Shown piece by piece: positions 17,874 to 26,632 of a stretch of DNA of 45,534 bases (within the stretch, counting starts at the first letter, position 1; each line of letters starts with the position of its first letter). The position numbers and the translations under genes were made by a program. Below the pieces are notes generated by a model, which saw only the letters and a list, made by a program, of their open reading frames with translations, did not search any database and was not told the origin of the DNA. This stretch comes from JBBAEV01 sp041655735 (lineage in GTDB: Bacteria; Bacillota_I; Bacilli_A; RF39; UBA660), in contig JBBAEV010000005.1 in assembly GCA_041655735.1 (NCBI GenBank), forward strand, positions 1-45,534, read 5' to 3'.

Positions 17874-18455
17874 TTATAGAAATCTTTCTATTTTATCATG
17901 TATTTCGCTTTTGCCCGCTTTAGTAACACTAGAAAAAGTAATAAAATCGTCTCCTACTACAATATCTAAAGTATCCATTAACATTTTTCTTTGTTTATAA
18001 TATTGATTTTTACCTACTTTATCTACTTTAGTCGCAACTATTGTAACTGGTAAATTATGAAATTTTAAATAATTGTACATTAAAATATCATCTTCCGTAG
18101 GTTTATGCCTAAAATCAATTAACATAAATACTTGTTTTAAAGTATTTCTTTTTTCTAAATACTCTTCTATCATCATACCTAATTTTTGGCGTTGTTTTTT
18201 ACTAACACTTGCAAATCCATACCCAGGAACATCTATTAAATAAAATTCATTATTAACTAAATAAAAATTTAATGTCCTAGTTCTACCAGGTTTACTAGAA
18301 GTTCTCGCAAAATTCTTACGATGAATTAAAGTATTAATAAAACTACTTTTACCCACATTACTTCTTCCTACAAGTAAAAACTCCGGTTTTTTATCTTCAG
18401 GATATTGACTTCTTCTAACTGCACTAATAGTAAGTTCAACATCAATAATTTTCAT
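17874..18455 (-). CDS. ysxC: Ribosome biogenesis GTPase YsxC/EngB
   Basis: Essential GTPase of late 50S subunit assembly. 193 residues, full length. G1 GRSNVGKSS (residues 30-38), the SKPGRTRTLNFY switch I segment, G3 DVPGYGFA, G4 ATKVDK and G5 FSSVTKAG are all present. The ATG at 18453-18455 follows AGGTGAT; an upstream in-frame start is rejected because it precedes that site. In many Firmicutes it follows lon or clpX; here it is followed by a terminator and stands by itself. Confidence 0.94.
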   Translation of the reverse strand: MKIIDVELTISAVRRSQYPEDKKPEFLLVGRSNVGKSSFINTLIHRKNFARTSSKPGRTRTLNFYLVNNEFYLIDVPGYGFASVSKKQRQKLGMMIEEYLEKRNTLKQVFMLIDFRHKPTEDDILMYNYLKFHNLPVTIVATKVDKVGKNQYYKQRKMLMDTLDIVVGDDFITFSSVTKAGKSEIHDKIERFL

Positions 18456-18528
18456 TAATATCACCTGCATAAGTATTATATCAGATTAAAAGTAAAAACA
18501 AAAGCCTTATAATACTTTATAATGTAAA

Positions 18529-18557
18529 TAAAAATCTCATTCCTTATGAGATTTTTT
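18529..18557. terminator. Terminator after nrnA
   Basis: AAAATCTCAT / ATGAGATTTT stem with a 5-base loop and T-runs on both strands. It overlaps the last codons and stop of nrnA. Confidence 0.85.
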
Positions 18558-19496
18558 ATTATAATCCTTACACAATTCATCAAAATCTTTTATAAATTTA
18601 TCTGCTTCTTCCCAATCTTTAAGCCTAACTCCACTCGCATAAATATGACCACCACCATTATATTTACCAGCAAGTTCATTAATAATAGGACCTCTTGAAC
18701 GAATTGACCCTCTAATAGTATTTTGTTTACTATCTTCTGATAATGTCATCCATACAATAATACCATCGATATTATTAAACTCATTAACCATCTTACCTGC
18801 AGTAGCAGGATCAACATTATATTCTTTCATCAATTGTTGATTTAACTTTATATATCCTAATCCATTTTTTGTAACTTCTATATTTTCCGCAATATATCCT
18901 TGAAGCTTCACTTCATATAGAGGTCTAAAATATAATTTTTGATATAACTCTTCAATATCTAAATTAAATTTTTCTATTAAATATGCTACATTTTTAAAAG
19001 TCTTAGGACTAGTATAAGTAAATAAAAATCTATTTGTATCCGCTACTATTCCAACAAATATTTTCTCAGCTATTTCTTTTGTTAATTCTAGTTTTGTTTT
19101 TTGACATAATATAATTAATAGTTCACAAGTACTTGATGCTTTATCGTTAATTATTTCAATATCTGCAAAGGTTTCAATATAGGGATGATGATCTATTTTA
19201 ATAGAATAATTATAATTCTCTGGATTGGCTCCATCAATTCTATCCTTATCAGGTGTATCAAGTACTATTAATAATGATTCTTTTAAATTGACATCATCTA
19301 TTTTATCTAATTTACCTAAATACTTAAACCTTGCGATAGGAGCACCTATCGCATACACTTTTTTATTAGGAAATTTATTTATTATAATATCCTTTAATGA
19401 AAGTTGTGCCCCTAAAGCATCAGGGTCAGGTCCAATATGCCTCGCAATTACAATCGAATCATACTTTTTTATCTGTTTATATATTTGTTTGTACAT
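18537..19496 (-). CDS. nrnA: DHH-DHHA1 phosphoesterase, NrnA-like oligoribonuclease/pAp phosphatase
   Basis: Degrades short oligoribonucleotides left by mRNA turnover and, in B. subtilis NrnA, dephosphorylates pAp. 319 residues. Motif I HIGPDPDALG (about 20-30), motif II LDTPDKDR, motif III DHH (about 103-105, KIDHHPY), a T-S-T-C-E segment (SSTCELL) and the DHHA1 substrate motif GGGHIYASG near the C-terminus. The ATG at 19494-19496 follows AAAGGTGG; the TTG just before it is rejected. It starts 13 bases after the ackA stop, so the two share a transcript. Confidence 0.88.
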   Translation of the reverse strand: MYKQIYKQIKKYDSIVIARHIGPDPDALGAQLSLKDIIINKFPNKKVYAIGAPIARFKYLGKLDKIDDVNLKESLLIVLDTPDKDRIDGANPENYNYSIKIDHHPYIETFADIEIINDKASSTCELLIILCQKTKLELTKEIAEKIFVGIVADTNRFLFTYTSPKTFKNVAYLIEKFNLDIEELYQKLYFRPLYEVKLQGYIAENIEVTKNGLGYIKLNQQLMKEYNVDPATAGKMVNEFNNIDGIIVWMTLSEDSKQNTIRGSIRSRGPIINELAGKYNGGGHIYASGVRLKDWEEADKFIKDFDELCKDYNKKSHKE

Positions 19497-19509
19497 CAAA
19501 CCACCTTTT

Positions 19510-20685
19510 CTATTTGGTTATATTATAAGTATCTCGCGCAATCATTACTTCTTCATTAGTAGGAATTACATAACATTTTATTTTTGAATCATTACTACTA
19601 ATTAATTTTTCTTTACCTTTATTATTATTGCTTTCTTCATCTAAAACTACACCAATTGACTTCAAATTATTAAGAACTCGTTTACGCACATCAATACCTT
19701 TTTCACCAATTCCACCCGCAAAACAAATAACATCTGCTCCCTCTAATAAATTATTATATGATGCAATATAAGAAACGACTTTTCTAACATAAATATTTTG
19801 CGCTAAAATACATCTTTGATTGCCTTGTTTTATTCCTTCTTCTATATCTCTAGAATCATTACTTATTCCACTAATACCTAAAAAACCACTTTTTATATTT
19901 AAATCTTCTGTTATTTCAGTAATACTTCTATTAGTTTTATTCATAACATATTCAATAATAGAAGGATCAACATCACCACTTCTAGTTCCCATTGGTATTC
20001 CCGCAAGTGGTGTAAATCCCATTGTAGTATCAATACTTTTACCATTTTTTATAGCACAAATACTACCACCATTACCTAAGTGACAAGAAATTATCTTTAA
20101 ATTATCATTATTTAATATTTCTTTTATTCTATCCGCAATAAAACGATGGCTTGTCCCATGAAATCCATATTTTCTAACACCATATTTTTCATACCATTCA
20201 TATGGCACTGCATATATATATGCTTCTTTAGGCATTGTTTGATGAAATGCCGTATCAAATACACAAACATTTTTTATATTAGGTAATTCTTTTCTAAAAG
20301 CCTCAATCCCTATAATACTACCAGGATTATGAAGTGGAGCTAAATCAATAATACTTTTTAAATAAGCAACTTCTTCCTCATCTGTTACTATTGATTCTGT
20401 ATATTTTCCACCATGAACAATACGATGTCCCACTCCTTTAATTTCTTCCAAACTTTTGATAGCCTTATAATTAATTAATTCTTCCAATACTATACTAACT
20501 GCTTCTTCATGATTCCTAATATTTTGTTGTTTTTTTATTTTTTCATCATTAACTTTAATAGTATAAAAACTATCTTCTAATCCTATCTTTTCAATATAAC
20601 CTTCAATAATAACTTTTTCATCAGGCATATCAAACAAAGTGAATTTTAAAGAAGAACTTCCCGCATTAACAGATATAATTTTCAT
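19510..20685 (-). CDS. ackA: Acetate kinase
   Basis: Makes ATP from acetyl-phosphate in acetate fermentation. 391 residues. Motifs: NAGSSSLKF at the N-terminus, VGHRIVHGG, VFDTAFHQTMP, YGFHGTSHR, HLGNGGS and GTRSGDVDPS, i.e. the full ASKHA active site. The ATG at 20683-20685 follows AAAGGTGAT; the more upstream ATG precedes that site. pta is not adjacent. Together with nrnA it forms a two-gene operon. Its presence is consistent with a fermentative anaerobe. Confidence 0.96.
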   Translation of the reverse strand: MKIISVNAGSSSLKFTLFDMPDEKVIIEGYIEKIGLEDSFYTIKVNDEKIKKQQNIRNHEEAVSIVLEELINYKAIKSLEEIKGVGHRIVHGGKYTESIVTDEEEVAYLKSIIDLAPLHNPGSIIGIEAFRKELPNIKNVCVFDTAFHQTMPKEAYIYAVPYEWYEKYGVRKYGFHGTSHRFIADRIKEILNNDNLKIISCHLGNGGSICAIKNGKSIDTTMGFTPLAGIPMGTRSGDVDPSIIEYVMNKTNRSITEITEDLNIKSGFLGISGISNDSRDIEEGIKQGNQRCILAQNIYVRKVVSYIASYNNLLEGADVICFAGGIGEKGIDVRKRVLNNLKSIGVVLDEESNNNKGKEKLISSNDSKIKCYVIPTNEEVMIARDTYNITK

Positions 20686-20749
20686 ATTATCACCTTTCAT
20701 ACTATTTAATTATATAATACTTAAGTTTTTTTTTCATTAAAAACATATA

Positions 20750-21470
20750 TTACTTTTCATTATTTGTGTATACCATTTGATTGTCAGAACTATCTGATGA
20801 AGTTTTTGCGCAATATCCCAGAAATTCTAAATCTAAAGGAAAATATTTTAGTCTTTCACTCATTTTATATAACGCTTTTTTTATTTTTCTATTTACATGA
20901 GACTGGCTAATACCAACTATTTTAGCTATTTCCCTTTGAGTCTTTTTCTCCTGCCCATCTAAACCGACCCAAAAACCTATTAGTATTTTTTCTTTTTCAT
21001 TTAAAGCGCTCAATGCTTCTCTAACTAATAATTGCTCTTTTTGCTTTTCAAAATTATCTAACACTTCACCCTCAACATTATTTGAGCTTCCAAATAAGTC
21101 CATATAATGTAAACCTTCTATTTCACTATCTTTGAGTTCATCTTCTAAATAAAAAATATTTTTATTCTTTTTTTGTTCCCTACAATGCATTAACATTTGT
21201 CTTTTTATACATATATGAGCTAAGGTAGAAAGATTATTACCTTTTTCCAAATCAAACTTCTTAATTGCTTCCCATAAACCAACTAAACCAATTGTAATTA
21301 ATTGGTTAATATCATCAACATTTTTAAAACCGCAAGCAATATCTACAACTAATCCCGTATTAACTTGTAAAAGTTCATTTTCTATTGCTTCCTTTTTCTT
21401 AGGATCAATTTCACTTTTTAATTAAAAATAATTCAGTATTTATTTCTTTTATTTGTTTTTTTGTCAACAT
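20750..21470 (-). pseudogene. SigE/SigK-type sporulation sigma factor, reading frame broken by one base
   Basis: Frame 1 opens with ATG at 21470 after a strong AGGAGT site and a good promoter, reads MLTKKQIKEINTELFLIKK and stops at TGA. The next frame (20750 to about 21420, no start codon) continues as SEIDPKKKEAIENELLQVN, then sigma region 2 (ITIGLVGLWEAIKKFD, CIKRQMLMHCREQKK) and region 4 (KKTQREIAKIVGISQSHV). Removing one base from the A5 run (T5 at 21415-21419) fuses both into about 239 residues, the size of SigE. The ILM-x2-R-x2-KK and EKTQREIAK-like segments are typical of SigE/SigK. Some usual residues are altered (STLAHI instead of a TYA-type segment). The C-terminal tail of about 30 residues is unusual. 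Assembly error, decay, or slippage-controlled expression are all open. Confidence 0.7.
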
Positions 21471-21506
21471 ATATTTTTACTCCTTCAAATAGATATATAG
21501 TTACCT

Positions 21507-21535
21507 ATTATACGACATAAAATAGAAAATGTTAA
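21507..21535 (-). promoter_or_regulatory. SigA-type promoter of the sigma factor gene
   Basis: TTAACA (21530-21535), 17-base spacer, TATAAT (21507-21512), then AGGAGT and ATG at 21470. A housekeeping-type promoter, which argues that this sigma gene is, or was, switched on before the forespore/mother-cell stages. Confidence 0.65.
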
Positions 21536-21552
21536 GTAAAATAACTTTTTAA

Positions 21553-21580
21553 TTAAAAAAGACAGGAATTCCTGTCTTAA
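21553..21580 (-). terminator. Terminator of the ssp gene
   Basis: Perfect palindrome AAGACAGGAATTCCTGTCTT followed by a T-run on the minus strand, just beyond the ssp stop. Confidence 0.85.
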
Positions 21581-21591
21581 ATTTATTTAAA

Positions 21592-21825
21592 TTATTTAGA
21601 TTGGCTTTGTGATTGGCCAGAACGATAACTCATTCCACCACCCATTTGACTCATTCCTCTTTCAACTAAACGTTTAGTGATCTCTCCACCAACTGAACCA
21701 TTTTGTCTTGAAGAAGTGTCTGGGCCTAAATTAACACCAAATTCACTAGCTATTTCATATTTCATTTGATCAATTGCTTGTCTTGCTCCAGGTACTACAA
21801 GTTTGCTTTTGCTACTGTTATTCAT
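21592..21825 (-). CDS. Alpha/beta-type small acid-soluble spore protein
   Basis: A 77-residue DNA-binding protein that coats and protects spore DNA and is degraded by GPR protease at germination. Family segments seen: LVVPGARQAIDQMKYEIASE, the GPR cleavage region EIASEFGV, LGPDTSSRQNGSVGGEITKRLV. The C-terminus ends in a Gly/Ser/Gln-rich tail. ATG at 21823-21825 follows AGGAGGTG, a strong site typical of ssp genes. Forespore SigG control is expected from family knowledge; I see no clear SigG boxes upstream. Lies between thiI and the broken sigma gene, as in the B. subtilis order thiI-sspA. Confidence 0.95.
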   Translation of the reverse strand: MNNSSKSKLVVPGARQAIDQMKYEIASEFGVNLGPDTSSRQNGSVGGEITKRLVERGMSQMGGGMSYRSGQSQSQSK

Positions 21826-21910
21826 TTGCTTTTCACCTCCTACACTAATAGGTTGTGAAAAATTACATGAATAATACAAAATACATAAACTTATATTTGG
21901 TAATTAATAC

Positions 21911-23089
21911 CTAGAGAATATCGATATTTTCTTCATAATTACTATCTATTTTTAATACTGTTATATTACTAATAACTCTATCTATCATTTCATTATAATT
22001 AATACTTTTTTCATATGTAATTGCTTTTTCTAAAGAAGGATTAATAACAGGATGTTTAGGTACAAATATTGTACAACAATCTTCATAAGGTAAAATGCTT
22101 GTTTCATAAGTATTTATTTTTTTAGCCAAATTGATTATTTCTATCTTATCCATACAAGCTACAGGTCTAATAATAGGCATATTAGTAACATTATTAATTA
22201 CATTTATACTATTAAGTGTTTGGCTCGCAACTTGACCTATACTTTCACCATTTATTAAAATTTTACATTTATTTTTTTTCGCAATTATTTCACTAATACG
22301 ATACATCATTCTTCTCATAATGGTAATCATATAAGTAGAATCTATTTGTTTATAAATAGCTTCTTGTATTTCTGTAAAAGGAATAATATATAAATTTATT
22401 TTATTAGTATATTTAGTTAAAAACTTAGTTAAATCAATTACTTTTTTTCTAGCTTTTAAACTAGTATGAGGTAAGGCTTCAAAATATATCGCATCAATAC
22501 TTACTCCTCTTTTTAAAGCTAAATAGCCCGCTACGGGAGAATCAATTCCCCCGCTAAGCATTAATAATCCTTTCCCTTGAATACCAACTGGATATCCACC
22601 TAATCCTTTTATTTCTTCAGTATATAAATAAGTACTATCTTTTAATATTTCTATTTTTAGTAATAACTCTGGATTATTAACATCTACTTTTATATTATCT
22701 ATGTTTTTTAATACATGAGCTCCTATTAATCTACTAATTTCCATACTATTAATAGGGAATAACTTATATGATCTATTAGTATCTATTTTAAATGTTTTAA
22801 AATTTAATTTTTTTAATAAATTTATACTTTTTTCTTTAATAGATTCTATATCACTATCAATCTTATAACATTTTACTATTGAATGAATTCCAAATATAGA
22901 TTTAATTTTATCTGTCACAGAATCTATATCATTACTCTCAATAAACATTCTATCTCTATGCTTAATTATTTTATAATCAATCCCAATAAGTTTATCTTTT
23001 ATATTTCTATCTAAAATATCAATAAAGTGTTTCCTATTACCTTTTTTAGTAGTAAGTTCTCCATATTTAATTAATATCATTTTCTCCAT
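21911..23089 (-). CDS. thiI: tRNA 4-thiouridine synthase ThiI
   Basis: Adds sulfur to U8 of tRNA and can feed thiazole synthesis. 392 residues, the short Firmicute form without the C-terminal rhodanese domain. N-terminal ferredoxin-like and THUMP domains (about 1-165), PP-loop LSGGIDSPVAGY (about 178), later INGESIGQVASQT and CCTIFVPKHP. ATG at 23087-23089, one base after the nifS stop, with GGGGA upstream. Sulfur comes from the adjacent NifS, as in Bacillus where nifZ and thiI are neighbours and partners. Confidence 0.93.
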   Translation of the reverse strand: MEKMILIKYGELTTKKGNRKHFIDILDRNIKDKLIGIDYKIIKHRDRMFIESNDIDSVTDKIKSIFGIHSIVKCYKIDSDIESIKEKSINLLKKLNFKTFKIDTNRSYKLFPINSMEISRLIGAHVLKNIDNIKVDVNNPELLLKIEILKDSTYLYTEEIKGLGGYPVGIQGKGLLMLSGGIDSPVAGYLALKRGVSIDAIYFEALPHTSLKARKKVIDLTKFLTKYTNKINLYIIPFTEIQEAIYKQIDSTYMITIMRRMMYRISEIIAKKNKCKILINGESIGQVASQTLNSINVINNVTNMPIIRPVACMDKIEIINLAKKINTYETSILPYEDCCTIFVPKHPVINPSLEKAITYEKSINYNEMIDRVISNITVLKIDSNYEENIDIL

Positions 23090-23090
23090 A

Positions 23091-24227
23091 TTATTTTTCC
23101 CCTATTATATTATTTAATACCTTAAATTCTAAATCAAAAAATTTTAAAAAAGCATTTATTTCTTCAATTGTTGTTTTATAGGATAAACTTATTCTTATAG
23201 AGGATAATACTATATTTCTATCTTTATTCATAGCCAATAAAGTTTTAGATAATTCATTTTTACTAGAACATGCAGTCTTTGTAGAAATATAAATATTATG
23301 CTTACTCATAGCATTTACAAAAGTCTCAGGCTTAATATTTAAAAGACTAATATTTAATATATGAGGAATACATTTATCACTACTATTAATGACAATATCT
23401 TTATATTTACTAAATTCTTTTTTTAATTTTTTATTTAATTCTAAAACATAATTATAATTATTATCTATATCTTCAAGAATTAATCTTAATGATTTAGCGA
23501 GTGATACATATAAGGGGAGTGATGGTGTTCCACTACGATATGCGCTTTGGCTCTCGCCACCATGAAATAGAGGTTCTAAATCAATATTTTCTTTTCGCAT
23601 TAAAACTCCTACTCCTTTTAAACCAAAAAACTTATGAGCAGAAAAACTCATTAAATCAATATTATCTACATTAATAGATATTTTACCAATAGCTTGCGTA
23701 GCATCTACATGAAAAAGTGTTAAAGGATATTCTTTTAATATCTTACCTATTTCTTCAATAGGTTGTCTAATACCTACTTCGCTATTTACATAACAAATTG
23801 AAACTAATATAGTATCTTTTCTTAAAAGCTTTTTTAAATGATCTATTTTAACAATACCATCACTATCTACATCTACATAAGATATTTCATATCCTTTTTT
23901 CTCAAAAAACTTCATTACTTCACTTATAGATGAATGCTCTATATTAGTAGTAATGATATGTTTACCTCTATTATTATATTTTTCTACTATTCCTTTAATT
24001 GCAAGGTTATTAGATTCTGTCGCACCACTTGTAAAAATTATCTCGTGTTTTTTTACACCTAATAAATTAGCAACTTGTATAGTAGCCTTATCCATTAATT
24101 CTTTACTTTTATCTCCTAACTCATGTATAGAATTAGCATTACCAATATATTCTTCACAAACTTTATTAAAAGATTCTAATACTCTTTTATCAACTGGAGT
24201 TGTTGCGGAATAATCTAAATAAATCAT
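23091..24227 (-). CDS. nifS: Cysteine desulfurase (NifS/NifZ type)
   Basis: PLP enzyme taking sulfur from cysteine to a persulfide for ThiI and other acceptors. 378 residues. Motifs: IYLDYSATTPVD, TSGATESNN, IEHSS, HVDATQAIGKI, SAHKFFGLKGVGVL with the PLP Lys (about 196) and the catalytic Cys in TKTACSSK (about 319). The short Cys loop suits a NifZ-like enzyme dedicated to ThiI. ATG at 24225-24227 follows AAAGGTGAT; a GTG three codons up overlaps the site. Almost contiguous with thiI. Confidence 0.93.
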   Translation of the reverse strand: MIYLDYSATTPVDKRVLESFNKVCEEYIGNANSIHELGDKSKELMDKATIQVANLLGVKKHEIIFTSGATESNNLAIKGIVEKYNNRGKHIITTNIEHSSISEVMKFFEKKGYEISYVDVDSDGIVKIDHLKKLLRKDTILVSICYVNSEVGIRQPIEEIGKILKEYPLTLFHVDATQAIGKISINVDNIDLMSFSAHKFFGLKGVGVLMRKENIDLEPLFHGGESQSAYRSGTPSLPLYVSLAKSLRLILEDIDNNYNYVLELNKKLKKEFSKYKDIVINSSDKCIPHILNISLLNIKPETFVNAMSKHNIYISTKTACSSKNELSKTLLAMNKDRNIVLSSIRISLSYKTTIEEINAFLKFFDLEFKVLNNIIGEK

Positions 24228-24253
24228 ATATATCACCTTTTATTATTATAACA

Positions 24254-24284
24254 AAAAAATCTAACTAATTACAGTTAGATTTTT
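24254..24284. terminator. Hairpin terminator upstream of nifS
   Basis: AAATCTAACT / AGTTAGATTT stem with T-runs on both strands. On the minus strand it ends the broken 24275-24525 gene, whose last codons are in the stem. Confidence 0.8.
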
Positions 24285-24525
24285 GTTATTATTGCTTTTG
24301 TATATTGTATAGGTTTATTTTCTTTATCTCCAATTGCTCTAATTCTAATGATTTCTGTTTGAACAACACCAAAATTATATTCGGTAATTGCACACCCTCT
24401 ATCAGAAAAATATTTTACATCATCATCTGGAATTTTCCTACTATATTACAAACATCTCCAATATTTGGAACTTCTTCAATTAAACTATCATAATATTCAT
24501 TTACTTTTCTATTAAAAAAATCCAT
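24275..24525 (-). pseudogene. Small gene of unknown function split by a one-base change
   Basis: An ATG at 24523-24525 with a strong GGAGG site opens a frame MDFFNRKVNEYYDSLIEE...GDVCNIVGKF that quickly stops. The frame one base away continues KIPDDDVKYFSDRGCAITEYN...KAIITKI and stops at 24275. The frames join at an A4 run (T4 at 24433-24436): one extra A would give a continuous protein of about 83 residues. The good ribosome binding site and terminator imply a real gene. Not recognised. The same kind of A-run change occurs at 1369 and 21415. Confidence 0.6.
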
Positions 24526-24603
24526 TATAAAAACCTCCAAATATAATTATTATAATTTTTATTAATTATCCCGTCAAATTAAAAATAATACAATGTATTA
24601 CTT

Positions 24604-26325
24604 TTAATTATTTTCTTTATTATATACCTCTAATAATCTTTGATATATACCAGGTTCTACTAAGTCAATACTATTAATACTTATTTCTAAAGCCATTTTA
24701 TAATCACCTTTAGTAAATAATATTTCTGCATTGTTAAGACCTTGTTCTACTTGTACTTTACCACTTTTATATCTATTACCATACATAATAGCGCGCTCTG
24801 CCAGCATTGCTGTTTTAACCATTTCATTAGTAGTATTAAATAACTTAAAGACTAAGTCCCTTGCTGTATCTACTCTAGTATTTAATATCTTTATATTGAT
24901 AGGTTTCTTTTCTAATTCTTTTATTATTTCTTTAATTGATTCTTGAGCTTCTTTTAATTGAATGAAGTAATGATTAGGAATAACAGGTAATTTATATTTT
25001 CTAATCTTATATTTAGATTCTCTAAGTAATAGTTTGATTTCATCTAATTGTTCTCTAGCTCTTATTTCATCTTCTTTCATATTACCTAACGAATGAAGAC
25101 AACGTTCTAAATCATCTTCTATTTTAGAAAGTCTTAACGCTATTTCTTCTAATTCTTTTGCCATAATAGAATATGCTGTTTCCTTTATTTTTACTTTTTC
25201 ACTTAATTCATCAAAATCACTATTAATAAATTTTAATTCGCTACTCAAACGATTAAGTTCATTTGTTTCATTTTCTGACAAATCATAATTAAACTTAATA
25301 TCATCTAGTTGAGCATATATATTTTCCATTACTCTATTCATCCTAATCAATTTATTTTTAAATAAGTTGATATTATCTTTAAATGATCTTTTGTGCATTC
25401 GTTCATTTTCAAAATCACTAAATAATGATTCAAAGTAATCAATGATAGTCCTTAATTCAAGAATCGCATCTTCCAAATTTAATACTTTACATCTATCTGA
25501 TATATTATTTACTTTTTTTTCAACCTCTTCAACATTATATTTGAAATTTAAATAATCTAAAGGAAAACCTTCCTTTAACATTCTATTATAAGAATTAGTT
25601 ACTTCCTCTATTTTTTTGGGAATAATTATTTCAGCCATTAAAATAACTTTTGGAAGTTCATCAACAACTAATTCCATCGCATTTATTTGTTCATCTAATG
25701 CTTTTACAATATGACTAACTTCATCATAGTTATTCTTTTCCATATGAACTTCAAATTCTTGAAATCTTTTTTCAATATTTTCAAATTGTAGTTCAACCGG
25801 CATAACATAATCGCCAAATTCCTTTTTATTATTGTTAAAACTTAAATGAAGCTCACGATATTTTGATTTTAATTTAGTAATAATGTTTCTATTTTTTTCT
25901 TCACTTAACGTTATTTCCTTTATTTCATTTAATAAAAATTCTGCTTTAGTTCTAACCTTATATACTTCCATTTCAGTCTTAACTAATTTATACATTAGAT
26001 TTTTGTAGTCCATTTGTTCTATTAGAAAATCAAGTTCTAATAACATGTCTGTTATTTTAGGAATTTTAGTATTTTTTATTAAATCATATTTTTTATTCCA
26101 TCTTTTATATTTTTCTTCTAATTTTTCATTTTTAATAATAACCTCTACTCTAGATAATTCTTGAAGTATAGGAATATTAGTAATTAAATTTTTTTCTCTA
26201 TCTAATGTTTCTACTTCCTTTTTATATTTATCATGTCTTAATTTTTGAACTATGTTTAAAACAATCACAATTAAAATAATAGCGACAATAAAATAAGTCC
26301 ACATAAGTAATGTTGCGCTTCCCAT
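24604..26325 (-). CDS. ezrA: Septation ring formation regulator EzrA
   Basis: Membrane protein of the divisome that restrains and positions FtsZ rings. 573 residues against about 560 in B. subtilis. One N-terminal transmembrane helix (about 8-26, TYFIVAIILIVIVLNIV) with the short N-terminus outside, then long spectrin-like coiled-coil repeats to the end. The segment KYDLIKNTKIPKITDMLLELD and the C-terminal YKMALEISINSIDLVEPG are typical of the family. Start ATG after GAGGTGAGG. Upstream of nifS-thiI as in Bacillus. Confidence 0.9.
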   Translation of the reverse strand: MGSATLLMWTYFIVAIILIVIVLNIVQKLRHDKYKKEVETLDREKNLITNIPILQELSRVEVIIKNEKLEEKYKRWNKKYDLIKNTKIPKITDMLLELDFLIEQMDYKNLMYKLVKTEMEVYKVRTKAEFLLNEIKEITLSEEKNRNIITKLKSKYRELHLSFNNNKKEFGDYVMPVELQFENIEKRFQEFEVHMEKNNYDEVSHIVKALDEQINAMELVVDELPKVILMAEIIIPKKIEEVTNSYNRMLKEGFPLDYLNFKYNVEEVEKKVNNISDRCKVLNLEDAILELRTIIDYFESLFSDFENERMHKRSFKDNINLFKNKLIRMNRVMENIYAQLDDIKFNYDLSENETNELNRLSSELKFINSDFDELSEKVKIKETAYSIMAKELEEIALRLSKIEDDLERCLHSLGNMKEDEIRAREQLDEIKLLLRESKYKIRKYKLPVIPNHYFIQLKEAQESIKEIIKELEKKPINIKILNTRVDTARDLVFKLFNTTNEMVKTAMLAERAIMYGNRYKSGKVQVEQGLNNAEILFTKGDYKMALEISINSIDLVEPGIYQRLLEVYNKENN

Positions 26326-26433
26326 AACCTCACCTCTATCCTATAACATTATTTTACCATATTTTTCGACAAATTATATATAATTTTTAAAAATTTAGAA
26401 TATTATAATTATTATAAAAACATATAATAATTA

Positions 26434-26462
26434 TTGACTAATTAAGTTATATTTAATATAAT
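26434..26462 (+). promoter_or_regulatory. SigA-type promoter of rpsD
   Basis: TTGACT (26434-26439), 17-base spacer, TATAAT (26457-26462): the closest to consensus in the window. Confidence 0.85.
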
Positions 26463-26474
26463 TAAAATTGCGTA

Positions 26475-26632
26475 TTACTTTGACAGCACTATCTTGAAGT
26501 TTATAACGTGTTTATAGCCAATAGGTTATATCAGTAACTGATGCTGTAGGTGAGGATATAAAATATAAACACCCTATAAATTGACAAATAGAAGTCAATG
26601 TTATAAGCAAATAAACATTGAGGAGGAATAAA
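26475..26632 (+). promoter_or_regulatory. rpsD 5' leader, probable S4 autoregulatory RNA
   Basis: About 165 transcribed bases separate the rpsD promoter from its ATG, with GC content above the surroundings and several short complementary stretches (for example TATAGCC...GGTTATATC, GTTTATA repeats, TTGACAAATAGAAGTCAA). Firmicute rpsD mRNAs carry an S4-binding leader used for feedback repression; position and length fit, but I have not folded the RNA. Confidence 0.5.

Noticed and set aside
21413..21422. Programmed -1 frameshift in the sigma gene
   Set aside because: The sigma frame is reached by a +1 (or -2) shift, and the AAAAAG run does not form a canonical -1 heptamer in the right frame; slippage of the transcript or sequencing error fit better.
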